A stretch of 64,000 nt of DNA from Sphingomonas hankookensis. Its GTDB lineage: Bacteria; Pseudomonadota; Alphaproteobacteria; Sphingomonadales; Sphingomonadaceae. Positions 51,892-60,488 of this stretch are shown here, piece after piece. The notes below the pieces were generated by a model that worked only from the letters and a program-made list of their open reading frames with translations, was not told the origin of the DNA and searched no databases. Both the position numbers and the translations under genes were made by a program. The stretch's first letter is position 1. Every line of letters starts with the position of its first letter. The stretch is taken from contig NZ_CP117026.1 in assembly GCF_028551275.1 (NCBI RefSeq), forward strand, positions 62,001 to 126,000, read 5' to 3'.

Positions 51892-54411
51892 CTACATCCC
51901 CATGTCCATGTCGTCATCGATCTCCGGCGAATGATCCGGGCCGTGATGACGATGGTGGTGATCGGGGTCGCGCTGCGTCGCAAACCCATCGCGCAATTCG
52001 CGGGTCGCCTGGTCCTCGTGGCGATCGGCATCACCGCGATCGGACCGGCTTTCCGGGGCATGGCGTGACGCCTCGCCGCGCGTCGGATCCACCCCGCTCT
52101 GCGGACCCGCACGGTTCTCGATCAGGGACATGCCCATGCCGCCGAGTTGGGCATCCAGACTGGATGAACCTCCCGTCACAGGCTTGGAAGGTTCGCCCCC
52201 GACCCTCGTTGCGGCATCCGACGCGCGGACGGCATCGACGCCGGTCGGGCTGCTGGCGACGCCCTTGCCGGTTATCTGATCGATCACCACCGGCAGCGAC
52301 CCGGTGACCTCCATCGCCGCAGCCGCCTTTTCAGCCTCGCTACGCGGCTTCTCGGGCTGCGAGGCGGTCAGGTCCGGCTCTTGCCTTTCCTTCGCCTCCA
52401 CGCCCCCCACAGGCCGTGTGGGGGTATGCTCGCGGCCACCCTCACCCCCCTCATCCGCGCCATTGTTCCGGGTGTTCTGACGACGCCGGTCTTCCGGCGA
52501 GACGTATTCGGTAGGCTTGAAGTTCTTGCGGGGCACCGCCCCCGGCGCGACCTCGGCATAGGAGCGGTATTTGAGTTCGATCCGCGCAGCGGGAAATCCA
52601 TCGGGAAACTTCACGAAGCCGTGGAGCGACGGCAGGTTGTTGATGTCGTCGGGGATGACCAGCGGCTCGATCGCCGTGCGAGGCGTGAGGGTCGAGGCGT
52701 CGCGGGTGTTGTTGTAGCCGTAGCTGTAGGCCTCATCCATCTGGCGGACCTCGCGGCTGCCGATGAACTCGGAGCACTTTTCGGCTGTGGTTCGATCGGC
52801 GGTGGCGAGGATCAGCTTGGTGCGCGCAAGTCCGGTGAGCGCGGTCGCGTTCTGCAAGCCATAGGTCGCGACCAGCTTGTCGAACGAGTGGATCCCAAGG
52901 ACGAACGCACCGCCGAAGTTGCGGGCCGACTGGAGGCCATGCTCGATACCAGGAAGCGCGTGAAGCGCATGGACTTCGTCAAACAGATACCAGGTCCGCA
53001 GGTCACGGGTCTTGGGCAGGCGCATGAGGTTGTTGACGGCCAGATCGATCCACAGCGTGAACAGACCGCGGGTCATCTCGAGGTCGTTGTACGAGCCGGT
53101 GATGAACATGATCGAGCCGTCGCGATTGTCGGTCGCGATCCAGTCGCGGATCGAGAAGGCGGGCGGGCCGCCCGGGACAGGGTCCGGCATGAAGCGTAGC
53201 GCCTGTCCGTTGACGTTCAGAACCGAGCGGATCGATTCCGCCATGCGGGCGGCTTTCTCGGTCGTCAGCGGGGCGGCGATGGTGTCATCGAGCTTGGCGT
53301 TGATCGACTTCAGATCGGCCTGCATCAGGTGGTGCGCGATCGCGGCGTTGTTCGCCTCACCCATCTCTTGAAGCTTCAGGCACATCTCGATGAAGAGCAT
53401 CCGCGCGGCGTTCTGCCAGAACGGTTCCTTGTCGTCGGGATGCGAGGGAATGAGGGCCGATGCGGCCGAAACGAAGTCGGCATAGTTGCGGCATTCGTCG
53501 AACAGCGTCCACGGCGCGCAACGCTCGTCCATAGGGTTGAGAATGACGTCGGTTTCTGGGTTGTAGAACGTCTCCACGAACACGCCGGTCAGGTCAAAGA
53601 TGACCGCGCGATGACCGCGCGCGCGAAGCTGCGAGACGTGGCTGCGCAGCTGGGTCGTCTTGCCGGTGCCGGTGGTGCCGATGAGCATGGTATGGCTCTG
53701 TTCGAGCCGCCACGGATAGGGGATGCCGGCGATCGTGTATGGAACGTGGATGCCCCGGTCGATCCGATCGAGGATCGGAGCCTTGGCGACGAGTTCGGGG
53801 ACGTACGGCGGATCGTGTTCGGCGCACTCGGTGCGGAACTTGCGTCGGTTGTGGCCGCTGACAGTTTTGACGAGCACGTCACGCTCGACCAACAGGGCGC
53901 CGCGGTTGTGGCGTTCCTGGAGCATGTCGCTGCCGCGCTTGTTTGCCCACATGATGAACCACATGATGATCGGTGCTGCGATGAAGGCCGACATGACGAG
54001 TGTCGTCAGGAAGATCTTGACCGTCTTCGCCCAGGCATGAACGACATGGGGTTCGTAGGGGACGTAGCCGATCGGAACCTTGGTCACGATGCCGTTTGGC
54101 AAGGTCAGGTTGATGAGGTGGAATTTGTCCCCGCCGACCCACGTCCAGATGGCGGAATAGAGCTTCATCAGGTCGAGCTGGAATTCATGCTCGGCGAGGC
54201 CCAGCCAGACGAAGATATTGAACAGGACGATGAACGTCCCCAGCCATATCCAGATGGGCACCTGGAGGCCCGCCCAGGTCATCTTGTACTGACTGGCGAG
54301 AAGCTGCGAACCGCGGGTGAAATTGCCCGAGTTGCGGGTGATCCGCCCCCGCGCGGAATGGTGCTTTACGGTCGCCGCCTGACCGTTGAACCGGATGTCG
54401 CCGCTACGCAT
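51892..54411 (-). CDS. traD: Type IV coupling protein (TraD/TrwB-like)
   Basis: The 839-residue ATPase has two N-terminal helices (VPIWIWLGTFIVLFNIFVWL, KIFLTTLVMSAFIAAPIIMW), Walker A MLIGTTGTGKTTQLRSHVSQ near residue 240 and Walker B LRTWYLFDEVHALHALPGIE near 485. The long C-terminal tail is acidic and His-rich and ends DMDMGM. It links the relaxosome to the secretion channel. The channel genes themselves are not in the window. Order with the RHH gene and relaxase matches R388. Confidence 0.94.
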   Translation of the reverse strand: MRSGDIRFNGQAATVKHHSARGRITRNSGNFTRGSQLLASQYKMTWAGLQVPIWIWLGTFIVLFNIFVWLGLAEHEFQLDLMKLYSAIWTWVGGDKFHLINLTLPNGIVTKVPIGYVPYEPHVVHAWAKTVKIFLTTLVMSAFIAAPIIMWFIMWANKRGSDMLQERHNRGALLVERDVLVKTVSGHNRRKFRTECAEHDPPYVPELVAKAPILDRIDRGIHVPYTIAGIPYPWRLEQSHTMLIGTTGTGKTTQLRSHVSQLRARGHRAVIFDLTGVFVETFYNPETDVILNPMDERCAPWTLFDECRNYADFVSAASALIPSHPDDKEPFWQNAARMLFIEMCLKLQEMGEANNAAIAHHLMQADLKSINAKLDDTIAAPLTTEKAARMAESIRSVLNVNGQALRFMPDPVPGGPPAFSIRDWIATDNRDGSIMFITGSYNDLEMTRGLFTLWIDLAVNNLMRLPKTRDLRTWYLFDEVHALHALPGIEHGLQSARNFGGAFVLGIHSFDKLVATYGLQNATALTGLARTKLILATADRTTAEKCSEFIGSREVRQMDEAYSYGYNNTRDASTLTPRTAIEPLVIPDDINNLPSLHGFVKFPDGFPAARIELKYRSYAEVAPGAVPRKNFKPTEYVSPEDRRRQNTRNNGADEGGEGGREHTPTRPVGGVEAKERQEPDLTASQPEKPRSEAEKAAAAMEVTGSLPVVIDQITGKGVASSPTGVDAVRASDAATRVGGEPSKPVTGGSSSLDAQLGGMGMSLIENRAGPQSGVDPTRGEASRHAPESRSDRGDADRHEDQATRELRDGFATQRDPDHHHRHHGPDHSPEIDDDMDMGM

Positions 54412-54688
54412 GGAACGTCGCCAGGCGCTCCTTCGCGGCTTCGCGAAGCTGGGGTACGACGTCGCCGTGATCGCGTGTGATAATCACGTCGATCGCCGCC
54501 TGCATGTACTCGAGAACGAGGACCGCACGGGTGATGTTGAAAGTATGCTCGGCCTCAGCGAAACGGATACCGAACATAAGCGCAGTGCGCGCGGCCTCAG
54601 ACCGGGAGCACGACCGTTTCGCGGCTACACGATCAAGTGCCGCAATCTCTTCAGACGAAAGTCTGAAAGCTATCGTCGAGTTAGACAT
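54404..54688 (-). CDS. Ribbon-helix-helix relaxosome accessory protein (TrwA-like position)
   Basis: The 94-residue protein begins MSNSTIAFRLSSEEIAALDR and has a ribbon-helix-helix pattern (IAFRLSS strand, then AAKRSCSRSEAARTALMFGI helices). It is the first gene of the conjugation operon and overlaps traD by 8 bp. By position and fold it should bind oriT and its own promoter, as TrwA does. A hairpin (54689-54716) lies just before its start. Confidence 0.78.
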   Translation of the reverse strand: MSNSTIAFRLSSEEIAALDRVAAKRSCSRSEAARTALMFGIRFAEAEHTFNITRAVLVLEYMQAAIDVIITRDHGDVVPQLREAAKERLATFHA

Positions 54689-54835
54689 TCACCACCCACT
54701 TGAAAGTGGCTGGTGGGGTTTTCGGAGAGTGGAAAATACTACAGCCTGGTCCCGAGGTATAGAGTGAAAACGCATTCACCCTGCAAACAGGGATTTTCGC
54801 GCGTTCTCAAGCGCTTAGGGGAGAACCACCAAGGC

Positions 54836-54869
54836 GTTTGCAGGGGCAAACATGTTTGCCCCTGCAAAC
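54836..54869. repeat. Perfect 34-bp palindrome
   Basis: GTTTGCAGGGGCAAAC is followed by AT and then by its exact reverse complement GTTTGCCCCTGCAAAC. The core CCTGCAAAC also occurs at 54779-54787. It is a strong binding-site or cruciform candidate inside the oriT region. Confidence 0.85.
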
Positions 54870-55097
54870 ACCGGCAATTACAGACACTTAACCTGCGGCG
54901 TGCCGCGTACGGTGTGCAAATCCTTAGGGACTGTCGCGGTGGTGGTGGCATCATGGCTGGATGTCCGATCATTGGACTGGGTTCCGGGAGAGTAAGCGCC
55001 GCAGGCAGGCGACCACCGGACTGGACCGAAGGGTATTGGGCGGAGCAATCCCGCCCGACGACGGACCTGGCCGAAGGTCAGTGTCCGTCGCCTCATG

Positions 55098-55120
55098 CTG
55101 GTCCGGTAAAGCCGGACCAG
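55098..55120. repeat. Perfect hairpin CTGGTCCGG / CCGGACCAG
   Basis: Nine-base arms at 55098-55106 and 55112-55120 enclose TAAAG. It lies about 90 bp before the small coiled-coil gene at 55213, so it could be part of oriT, a terminator without T-run, or an operator for that gene. Confidence 0.6.
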
Positions 55121-55212
55121 CGAGCGATTATGAGTGTCGCTATTGTGCCGGTGGAGCGGTGCTGGCATCGTGGGAAATGGAGGCCGATCCACGATCAGAA
55201 AAGGCAGGTCAT

Positions 55213-55431
55213 ATGGCACGGAGTATCGAGCAGGAACGGGCACAGCTTGAGGCGGACGAACAGCGGCTCAACGAACGCCGCAAGCAACTGGCCGATCGTG
55301 AGCGTTCGGAGCTGCTGAAGGAGGTGGAACGGTCGGGGTTGATGAAGGCCGATCCTGCCCAGTTCAGCGCGATCATTGGAGCGATCAAGAAACTCGGGAT
55401 CGCCGAGACCGTGAAGCGCCTGACCGCGTAA
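55213..55431 (+). CDS. Small coiled-coil protein beside oriT
   Basis: The 72-residue protein begins MARSIEQERAQLEADEQRLN and continues as a long charged helix (ERRKQLADRERSELLKEVER) and a short C-terminal helical part ending IAETVKRLTA. It has AAAAGGCAGG before the ATG and a strong terminator after it. It is the only plus-strand gene in this part and reads away from the conjugation operon. Function unknown. Confidence 0.65.
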   Translation: MARSIEQERAQLEADEQRLNERRKQLADRERSELLKEVERSGLMKADPAQFSAIIGAIKKLGIAETVKRLTA

Positions 55432-55474
55432 GCGGGTCAGCGCGAAAGCGGGCTCAAGCCCATCATGCAAATAG

Positions 55475-55505
55475 AAGGGGAGCTGCCGTTAGGCGCTCCC
55501 CTTTT
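55475..55505 (+). terminator. Rho-independent terminator after the coiled-coil gene
   Basis: AAGGGGAGC (55475-55483) pairs with GCTCCCCTT (55495-55503) and is followed by TT, about 45 bp after the stop at 55431. The AAGG/CCTT arms make it usable in both directions. Confidence 0.7.
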
Positions 55506-55555
55506 CAATGCTTGGGCCGAGTTGGCGAAGCTTCGGTCCATTCAGGCATAAGAAT

Positions 55556-55587
55556 GGGGAGCATCGAGGCGAAGCCCGATGCTCCCC
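55556..55587 (-). terminator. Hairpin after the 55612-56166 gene
   Basis: GGGGAGCATCG (55556-55566) pairs perfectly with CGATGCTCCCC (55577-55587). On the minus strand it begins 24 bp after the stop of the 184-residue protein gene and is followed by ATTCTTAT, so it may terminate that transcript. Confidence 0.55.
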
Positions 55588-55611
55588 GACGCGATGGCGA
55601 CTGGAGGGAGG

Positions 55612-56166
55612 CTATCCCCAGACCATGCGTATCCCTTCACTGGTGTCGGCCTGAGCAGCGAGGGTGTCGAAGCGTTCGAGGTAACGACCATCGAGGCGAC
55701 CAAGGTCGCGGCGAACATAGGGCTGGCCGAGTGTTTCGCGTAGTTGCCCGATGGGCATGCTGCCGCAATTATCGTCCGAAAGTCGTAGCGCGTCGAGGAC
55801 GTGGAAGGCGTTGCCGTTCGCGAGATTGATCTCCGCTGCGCCGTCCGGGGTGCTGGCGACGCGCATCGTGATCGTGCGGGTCGCGTCATCGTGCCAGAAG
55901 CGCACGTTGAGGCCACGGAACTGGGCTTCCTCGACCACGGCGATGACACCCACATCGTGATCGAAGATCGCGCAGATCGACGCGAGCGACCAGGGGCAGA
56001 CGCGAGCTTCGAACGAGCACGACACGAGCGGGTCATCATCCTCGTCTTCGAGCAGCTGGCCACGTTCGCGGGCGAAGGCGCGGAACGCGGCAAGCTGGCG
56101 GGCGGTGATGACGGCGGGCGCGGCGTCGGCTTTGCGATCGACGCTGAGGAAGAAGGTGATCGACAT
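55612..56166 (-). CDS. Conserved-looking hypothetical protein
   Basis: The 184-residue acidic protein begins MSITFFLSVDRKADAAPAVI. It contains alternating beta and helical stretches and an RTITMRVASTPDGAAEINLA segment but no known motif. The gene has its own hairpin terminator. Upstream (on its strand) lies the ten-module hairpin array, which could be its leader or promoter region. Confidence 0.6.
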   Translation of the reverse strand: MSITFFLSVDRKADAAPAVITARQLAAFRAFARERGQLLEDEDDDPLVSCSFEARVCPWSLASICAIFDHDVGVIAVVEEAQFRGLNVRFWHDDATRTITMRVASTPDGAAEINLANGNAFHVLDALRLSDDNCGSMPIGQLRETLGQPYVRRDLGRLDGRYLERFDTLAAQADTSEGIRMVWG

Positions 56167-56280
56167 GGTCTGTCTCCCATTGGAACCATCATCTCCGGTT
56201 CCCCTCCCCTTCCGATCCGTCAGGATCGGCATGGCCGATCACGGGGTCATGGGTCGGTCCGCAGGACCGGGTGCCCGAGC

Positions 56281-57141
56281 GATGCGTAGCTGGTGCTCGC
56301 AATGCGCAGGCATTGCGGCACCGCGAGCGAGCCGGGCTTCGGTCGGACTGCGCCGGTCGATGCGTAGCGAGCGCGACACGCGCAGGCGTGGCCGCGATGC
56401 GAGCGAGACGGGCGCGGTCGATAAGCGGGTGCGATCGGCACGAGCGAGGCGTAGCGAACCGGCGATCCGAAGGGATCGCCGTGAAGCGAGCGAGCCGTGC
56501 CGGTCAGCTCCTGCGCGATGGCATCGGCACGGTGCGATGCGCAGCGGCAGCGCAGGCGATGCGACGGCATCGCCGCGCCCGCCAGCGAGCCGTGCCGATG
56601 CGGCAAGCGACATGCCGGGTGAGACGCGCCGGTCGATGCGTAGCGAGCGCGACATGCGCAGGCGTGGCCGCGATGCGAGCGAGACGGCGTGGCCGATCAA
56701 TGGGTGCGATCGGCACGGCGCGATGCGCAGCGGCAGTGCAGGCGATGCGACGGCATCGCCGCGCCCGCCAGCGAGCCGTGCTGATGCCGCAAGCGTGACG
56801 CCGGTTGAACCGCGCCGGTCGATGCGTAGCGAGCGTGACACGCGCAGGCGTGGCCGCGATGCGAGCGAGACGGCGCGGTCGATAAGCCAACGCGATCGGC
56901 ACGGCGATGCGTAGCGAACCGGCGATCCGAAGGGATCGCCGTGAAGCAAGCGAGGCGTGCCGATTGGTGTTCAACGACGATCGCCAGTCGTATCGGCCGA
57001 GGCGTAGCGCGCTGGTCATCGCATTCAGCGATGACCGCAAAGCGAGCGAGGCGATGCGACGGGTGTCGGTATCGACCCCGGCACCGGCGAGGCGTAGCTG
57101 GCAGTGGCAATGCGACGGCATTGCCCTGCCGCGAGCGAGCC
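56281..57141. repeat. Array of ten hairpin modules with conserved borders
   Basis: Ten modules of about 40-60 bp each run from a left border GATGCGTAGC or close variant (56281, 56359, 56446, 56536, 56635, 56722, 56821, 56906, 56999, 57089) to a right border GCGAGCGAG(G/C)C or variant (56323, 56399, 56486, 56583, 56675, 56769, 56861, 56946, 57042, 57131). Between the borders lies an inverted repeat whose sequence differs between modules but whose arms stay complementary, e.g. GGCGATCC/GGATCGCC, GGTCATCGC/GCGATGACC, GGCAATGC/GCATTGCC. Outer arms such as GCATCGGCAC/GTGCCGATGC flank several modules. No gene is credible in the 1.1 kb from 56167 to 57282. Confidence 0.85.
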
Positions 57142-57235
57142 GTGCCGAGCGGGCAACGTGGCGTGATCGACCGATAGGTCAGTCCCACGCGGCGCGATGG
57201 GGCTCGATGCCCCGGAGCGCCGCCCAGGGCGACGT

Positions 57236-57273
57236 AAAAAAGGGGAAGGACTCCGGTTGCCCGGAGCCCTTCC
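57236..57273 (-). terminator. Rho-independent terminator of the SLOG-protein gene
   Basis: On the minus strand GGAAGGGCTCCGG pairs with CCGGAGTCCTTCC (one mismatch) and is followed by CCTTTTTTT. It starts 10 bp after the stop at 57283. Confidence 0.85.
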
Positions 57274-57282
57274 GTGGGTGCG

Positions 57283-58275
57283 TCAGGCGCGGCGGCTGCG
57301 CTGGCTCGGCTGCACCGGTGCCTGTCCGTCCTTGCGGAAGACGTGGAGCGGTACGCCGGCGGTACGCAACTTGCGAGCGAAGTCGATCTGGACGCCCGAT
57401 CCTTCGCAGACGATCGCTTCGACGGGACGCAGCGAGGCGATGCGGTCGTTGCGGAGGAACCCGCCCCGGTTGCCGTGGCGCTTGTCGAGGAACATGCGCA
57501 CCAGCTTGACCTCGCGCGAGGCCGCCCACGACGCTGCGATGGCGTCGGCACCCTTGTTCATGGCGGTGGTCATCAGGACCATCGACGGGATGCGACGCTT
57601 GATCTGGTCGAGGCGTTCGAAGAGCTGCTCGTGGTCGTGCCATTCCATGCCGCCCGAGAAGGCGACAATCGGGCCGCTCGGGTTGTGCTCGTCCCGACGC
57701 TTTGCCGCGCGTGCCGCCAGATAGTCGGCACCGTCGATCATCGAGGCGGTCAGCTTGGACGACACCCTGCTGCCGCGGACGGTCGAGAAGGGCCGTCCGG
57801 TCTCGACGCGATACACGTTCCCGGCGTGGTCCCGCATGCAGCGCATCGCCTCGGCGCAATTCTCGAGGGTCTGGCAGAGCAGCTGGGTCTCTTCGAGCTC
57901 CACCGCGTAGATCTCCGAGGGGTCGTAGCTGCGCACCAGGTCGCCAAGTTTCTTGGCGGCGTCATCCTCACGGCCCTCGATGCGCTTGGCCACCATGTGG
58001 AAGCTGTTGACGAAGCCCCATGCGAGGTCGGCGGCGAACTCCTCCATGCGAGTGTCGCGGAACACGTCGAACATCGTCGCCAGCATCTGCTCGACGGCGT
58101 GTGCGGCCTGCTCCGGGTCGGGCATGTCCAGCTTCTCGGCTTCGCTGACGATGGAAAGCTTCGCCATCTCGCTCGCCTCGATGAACGCCCCCTGATAGGT
58201 CTCGGTGGTGTGCTCGTCGGCGCGGCGCTCGTTGATCGCGCGGCCCATGTCGTTGAAGTTGCTGTACTTGGTCAT
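57283..58275 (-). CDS. DUF2493 / YspA-like SLOG-domain protein
   Basis: The 330-residue protein has a helical N-terminal half (DMGRAINERRADEHTTETYQ...) and a C-terminal Rossmann-like SLOG domain: GPIVAFSGGMEWHDHEQLFE, MVLMTTAMNKGADAIAASWA, DKRHGNRGGFLRNDRIASLR. SLOG domains bind nucleotides or nucleotide-derived ligands. GGAGGC precedes the ATG at 58275. Such proteins are widespread on alphaproteobacterial plasmids near ssb; the role is unknown. Confidence 0.82.
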   Translation of the reverse strand: MTKYSNFNDMGRAINERRADEHTTETYQGAFIEASEMAKLSIVSEAEKLDMPDPEQAAHAVEQMLATMFDVFRDTRMEEFAADLAWGFVNSFHMVAKRIEGREDDAAKKLGDLVRSYDPSEIYAVELEETQLLCQTLENCAEAMRCMRDHAGNVYRVETGRPFSTVRGSRVSSKLTASMIDGADYLAARAAKRRDEHNPSGPIVAFSGGMEWHDHEQLFERLDQIKRRIPSMVLMTTAMNKGADAIAASWAASREVKLVRMFLDKRHGNRGGFLRNDRIASLRPVEAIVCEGSGVQIDFARKLRTAGVPLHVFRKDGQAPVQPSQRSRRA

Positions 58276-58848
58276 GATAGCCTCCATGAGTTGAAAATCT
58301 CACCTTCTCTCGGTGAGGAATCTCATCCGGCATGCGGCGGTCAGGGCGGTCAGGGACGTTAACCGGGAAGCCGCGGCCCGCAGGGTCGCGGACCCCGGTT
58401 AACGCTCGCGCGCGGGGGAGCCGATTTTCTCGTGCCCTGGAGGCGGAGCGAAGCGGAGACGGAAGGGTGCGTGAAAATTGGGGGGACCGCGCGTCCTTGA
58501 CGGCCCGCCAACCCCGCATGCCAGACTTCCTCATCACAGAGAGAGAAAATATTATGTTGTGGTGGGCACGCCGGGTCGGACCGAGCACGGGCGGCGGTGA
58601 TGCGCCGGCACGGCGCAGCGCCGCAAAGGCAGCGCCAGTGAGCCCGGGAGGGCGAGCCAGCTGCCGCCGCCCGCGCGCAGGACGCCCGGCGCCGGCATAG
58701 GGATCGTCACCCGCAGGGCGGAGACCCCGCCAGGGGGCTCCGTGAGGCCCGCCAGGGCCGAATAGAGCCCGGTCCCGCCCACAAGGCGGGACGCCCCCCC
58801 CTGCCCCTCTACGGCCGTCCCACAGCCAGCACAGCAGGATCAGCAGGA
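58276..58848. other. Gene-free stretch with inverted repeats
   Basis: The 573 bp upstream of the SLOG gene hold CGTTAACCGGG (58359-58369) inverted against CCCGGTTAACG (58396-58406), a CTCACC/GGTGAG hairpin near 58298-58316, and an AT-rich spot (AGAGAAAATATTATGTTGTG at about 58540-58559) that could be a promoter. The rest is GC-rich without a convincing gene on either strand. Confidence 0.55.
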
Positions 58849-59322
58849 TCAGTCCCATTCATACTCGCCACCGTCATCCCCGGCATCGTAATCCGGCATC
58901 TCCTGGATTCCCGGGTCGTCTGGATCGCGGTTGGCATCGGGGTCCTCGCCGTGCGGGTCGGTCTGGATATCCGGTTCGGTTGCGAACCGGATATCTTCAC
59001 CGATCCGGTCAGCAATGTCCGGCTCGACCGCGCTGTCATCGTCTAGCCAGCAGGAACGCGGACACTGGAGCAGCTGGTGACCACGATGGACGAAGGGCTG
59101 GCCGTTCATCAGGATGGGTCGCTCGGCGAGACGCCGGCAGGGTTCATTGCGACGGTTGCGGAAGCCGCACGGCACCGCCAGCGGGGCGAGCGCGACGGCA
59201 TTGCCGTCGTGGTCGCCGCCGGCGGGTGCCGGCTCGTCGACCCGAGCGACCGGGTCCGGTGCCGCAGGTATCGGCTCGGGCGCGAACGGGTCGCCGTCGA
59301 ACATGTCGCGCTGGACGGTCAT
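58849..59322 (-). CDS. Acidic hypothetical protein with Cys pair
   Basis: The 157-residue protein begins MTVQRDMFDGDPFAPEPIPA, has VPCGFRNRRNEPCRRLAERP and LLQCPRSCWLDDD (two cysteine pairs that may bind zinc) and a very acidic Asp/Glu/Pro tail. It lies downstream of ssb on the same strand. The fold is unknown; the start is chosen as the first ATG after the ssb stop that precedes this composition. Confidence 0.6.
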   Translation of the reverse strand: MTVQRDMFDGDPFAPEPIPAAPDPVARVDEPAPAGGDHDGNAVALAPLAVPCGFRNRRNEPCRRLAERPILMNGQPFVHRGHQLLQCPRSCWLDDDSAVEPDIADRIGEDIRFATEPDIQTDPHGEDPDANRDPDDPGIQEMPDYDAGDDGGEYEWD

Positions 59323-59459
59323 GGTGCCGGACCTTTCAGGTGAGCGCGCGCGGGCGCAAGGCCGCGGTGCGAAGCAACGTGGCCGAAGCGTCCGAGCTGG
59401 CGATGAAGAAGCATGCGCGAAGGGCGACGCCCGCAGGCGCCGCCCGGTTCGCTGGCCGG

Positions 59460-59798
59460 TCAGTAGAACTCGGCGCGATCGGCGATGATCTCGCAGCCGT
59501 AGCGGTCGTTGCCGTCGCTGTCCTGCCAGCGGGTGTAGTGCAGGCGTCCCTCGATGGCGATGAGGTCGCCCTTCTTGCGGTTGCCGGCGATCGCCTTGGC
59601 GAGGCCGTTGAAGCAGGTGACCTTGTGGTATTCGGTCTCCTTGACGGTGAAGCCGTCGTCGCCTTTGTAGGTGTGGCCGTCCTTGTTGAGCTTCGGGCGA
59701 TCGGTCGCCACGAAGATGGTCGCGACGCTGGTGGCGCGATTGACTTCGCGCAGTTCGGGGGTGCGGGTCAGGCGGCCGACGAGGTTCACGTTGTTCAT
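59460..59798 (-). CDS. ssb: Single-stranded DNA-binding protein
   Basis: The 112-residue protein is an OB-fold SSB: MNNVNLVGRLTRTPELREVN, then YHKVTCFNGLAKAIAGNRKK and GDLIAIEGRLHYTRWQDSDG. It lacks the long linker and the acidic C-terminal tip (DDDIPF) that recruits partner proteins, ending at ADRAEFY. This is a short plasmid-type SSB. In a leading region it would coat the incoming strand. Confidence 0.93.
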   Translation of the reverse strand: MNNVNLVGRLTRTPELREVNRATSVATIFVATDRPKLNKDGHTYKGDDGFTVKETEYHKVTCFNGLAKAIAGNRKKGDLIAIEGRLHYTRWQDSDGNDRYGCEIIADRAEFY

Positions 59799-60077
59799 GG
59801 CATTGCCTCCTTGGGTTGGTCGGCGGTCCGTCCGCCGGTGTCACCTGAAGGGCGTCGCGGTTCGGGGCGTCGCACCGGAGGGCGAGCTGGGCCGGCGCGC
59901 AGGCGGCGGGCCTGGTCGACCGGAGGGGAACCCCTTTTGCAGGGGTGGTGCGGGCAGCCGCGCGAAGCGCGGCAACACGGCCCTGCCAAAGGGGTTGCGA
60001 GGCCCCGGGGCGCGGCGCAGGTGACACGAAACGGCGGATGGGCCGTCGATCAGCCCAAGGTTCCCGCAGGCATTGCC

Positions 60078-60425
60078 ATGGACAAACCTCGTGAACCGCT
60101 CATGTCGGTCGCCTGACCCGTACCCCCGAACGACCCGGCGCGAAGGCAGGCGTGCCGCCAGCGTCGCTCGCTGACCGACGTGGTGCCGCTCCGAAGCTCG
60201 ACAAGGACGGCCGCGCCCGGGCGACGACGCACCGGCAAGGAGACCGGATGCCGCAAGGTCGCCCGACGGCCGACCCTCGCCAGGGCGATCGCCGGCAACC
60301 GCATCGGACCTGGGCGTCCTCATCGCCATAGGGGGCAAACGCCTGCCGATACCCGCTGGCAGAACAGCGACGGCTTTACGCGCCGCCCGGCTGCGGGATC
60401 ATCGCCGATCGTGATGATCTTTCCA
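60078..60425 (+). pseudogene. Decayed ssb copy in inverted orientation
   Basis: Pieces in different frames match the intact ssb: an ATG region with AACCTCGTGAACC and GGTCGCCTGACCCGTACCCC (compare GRLTRTPE), then PKLDKDGRAR, LARAIAGNR, a short GGK-like piece, and GCGIIADRDD near 60395-60418. Several small insertions and deletions break the frame. It points the opposite way to 59460-59798 about 280 bp away. The rest of 59799-60488 shows no other gene. Confidence 0.7.
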
Positions 60426-60488
60426 CTCGGCCAGCGAACCGGGCTGTGTCTGCGGGCGCCGCCCTTCGGGTTGGCGAGGATCGATCGC

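Larger units (their letters stand above)
54689..55212. other. oriT: Candidate origin of transfer (oriT) region
   Basis: The 524-bp stretch without a gene carries several inverted repeats: CCAC-TTGAAA-GTGG nested in CACC/GGTG arms near 54692-54716, CCCTG-CAAA-CAGGG near 54780, GTTCTC (54803-54808) with GAGAAC (54821-54826), the 34-bp palindrome at 54836, and a 9-bp hairpin at 55098. It lies at the head of the RHH-traD-traI genes, where R388 has oriT. The nic site could not be pinned down. Confidence 0.6.

Noticed and set aside
56281..57141. CRISPR array
   Set aside because: Conserved parts are only about 10 bp, spacing is uneven, and the variable parts are self-complementary, unlike spacers. 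No cas gene is present.
56105..57551. Long open frames on both strands across the hairpin array
   Set aside because: They arise from GC-rich repeats without stops, are Arg/Ser/Ala-rich, repeat internally, and no ribosome site or family resemblance supports them.
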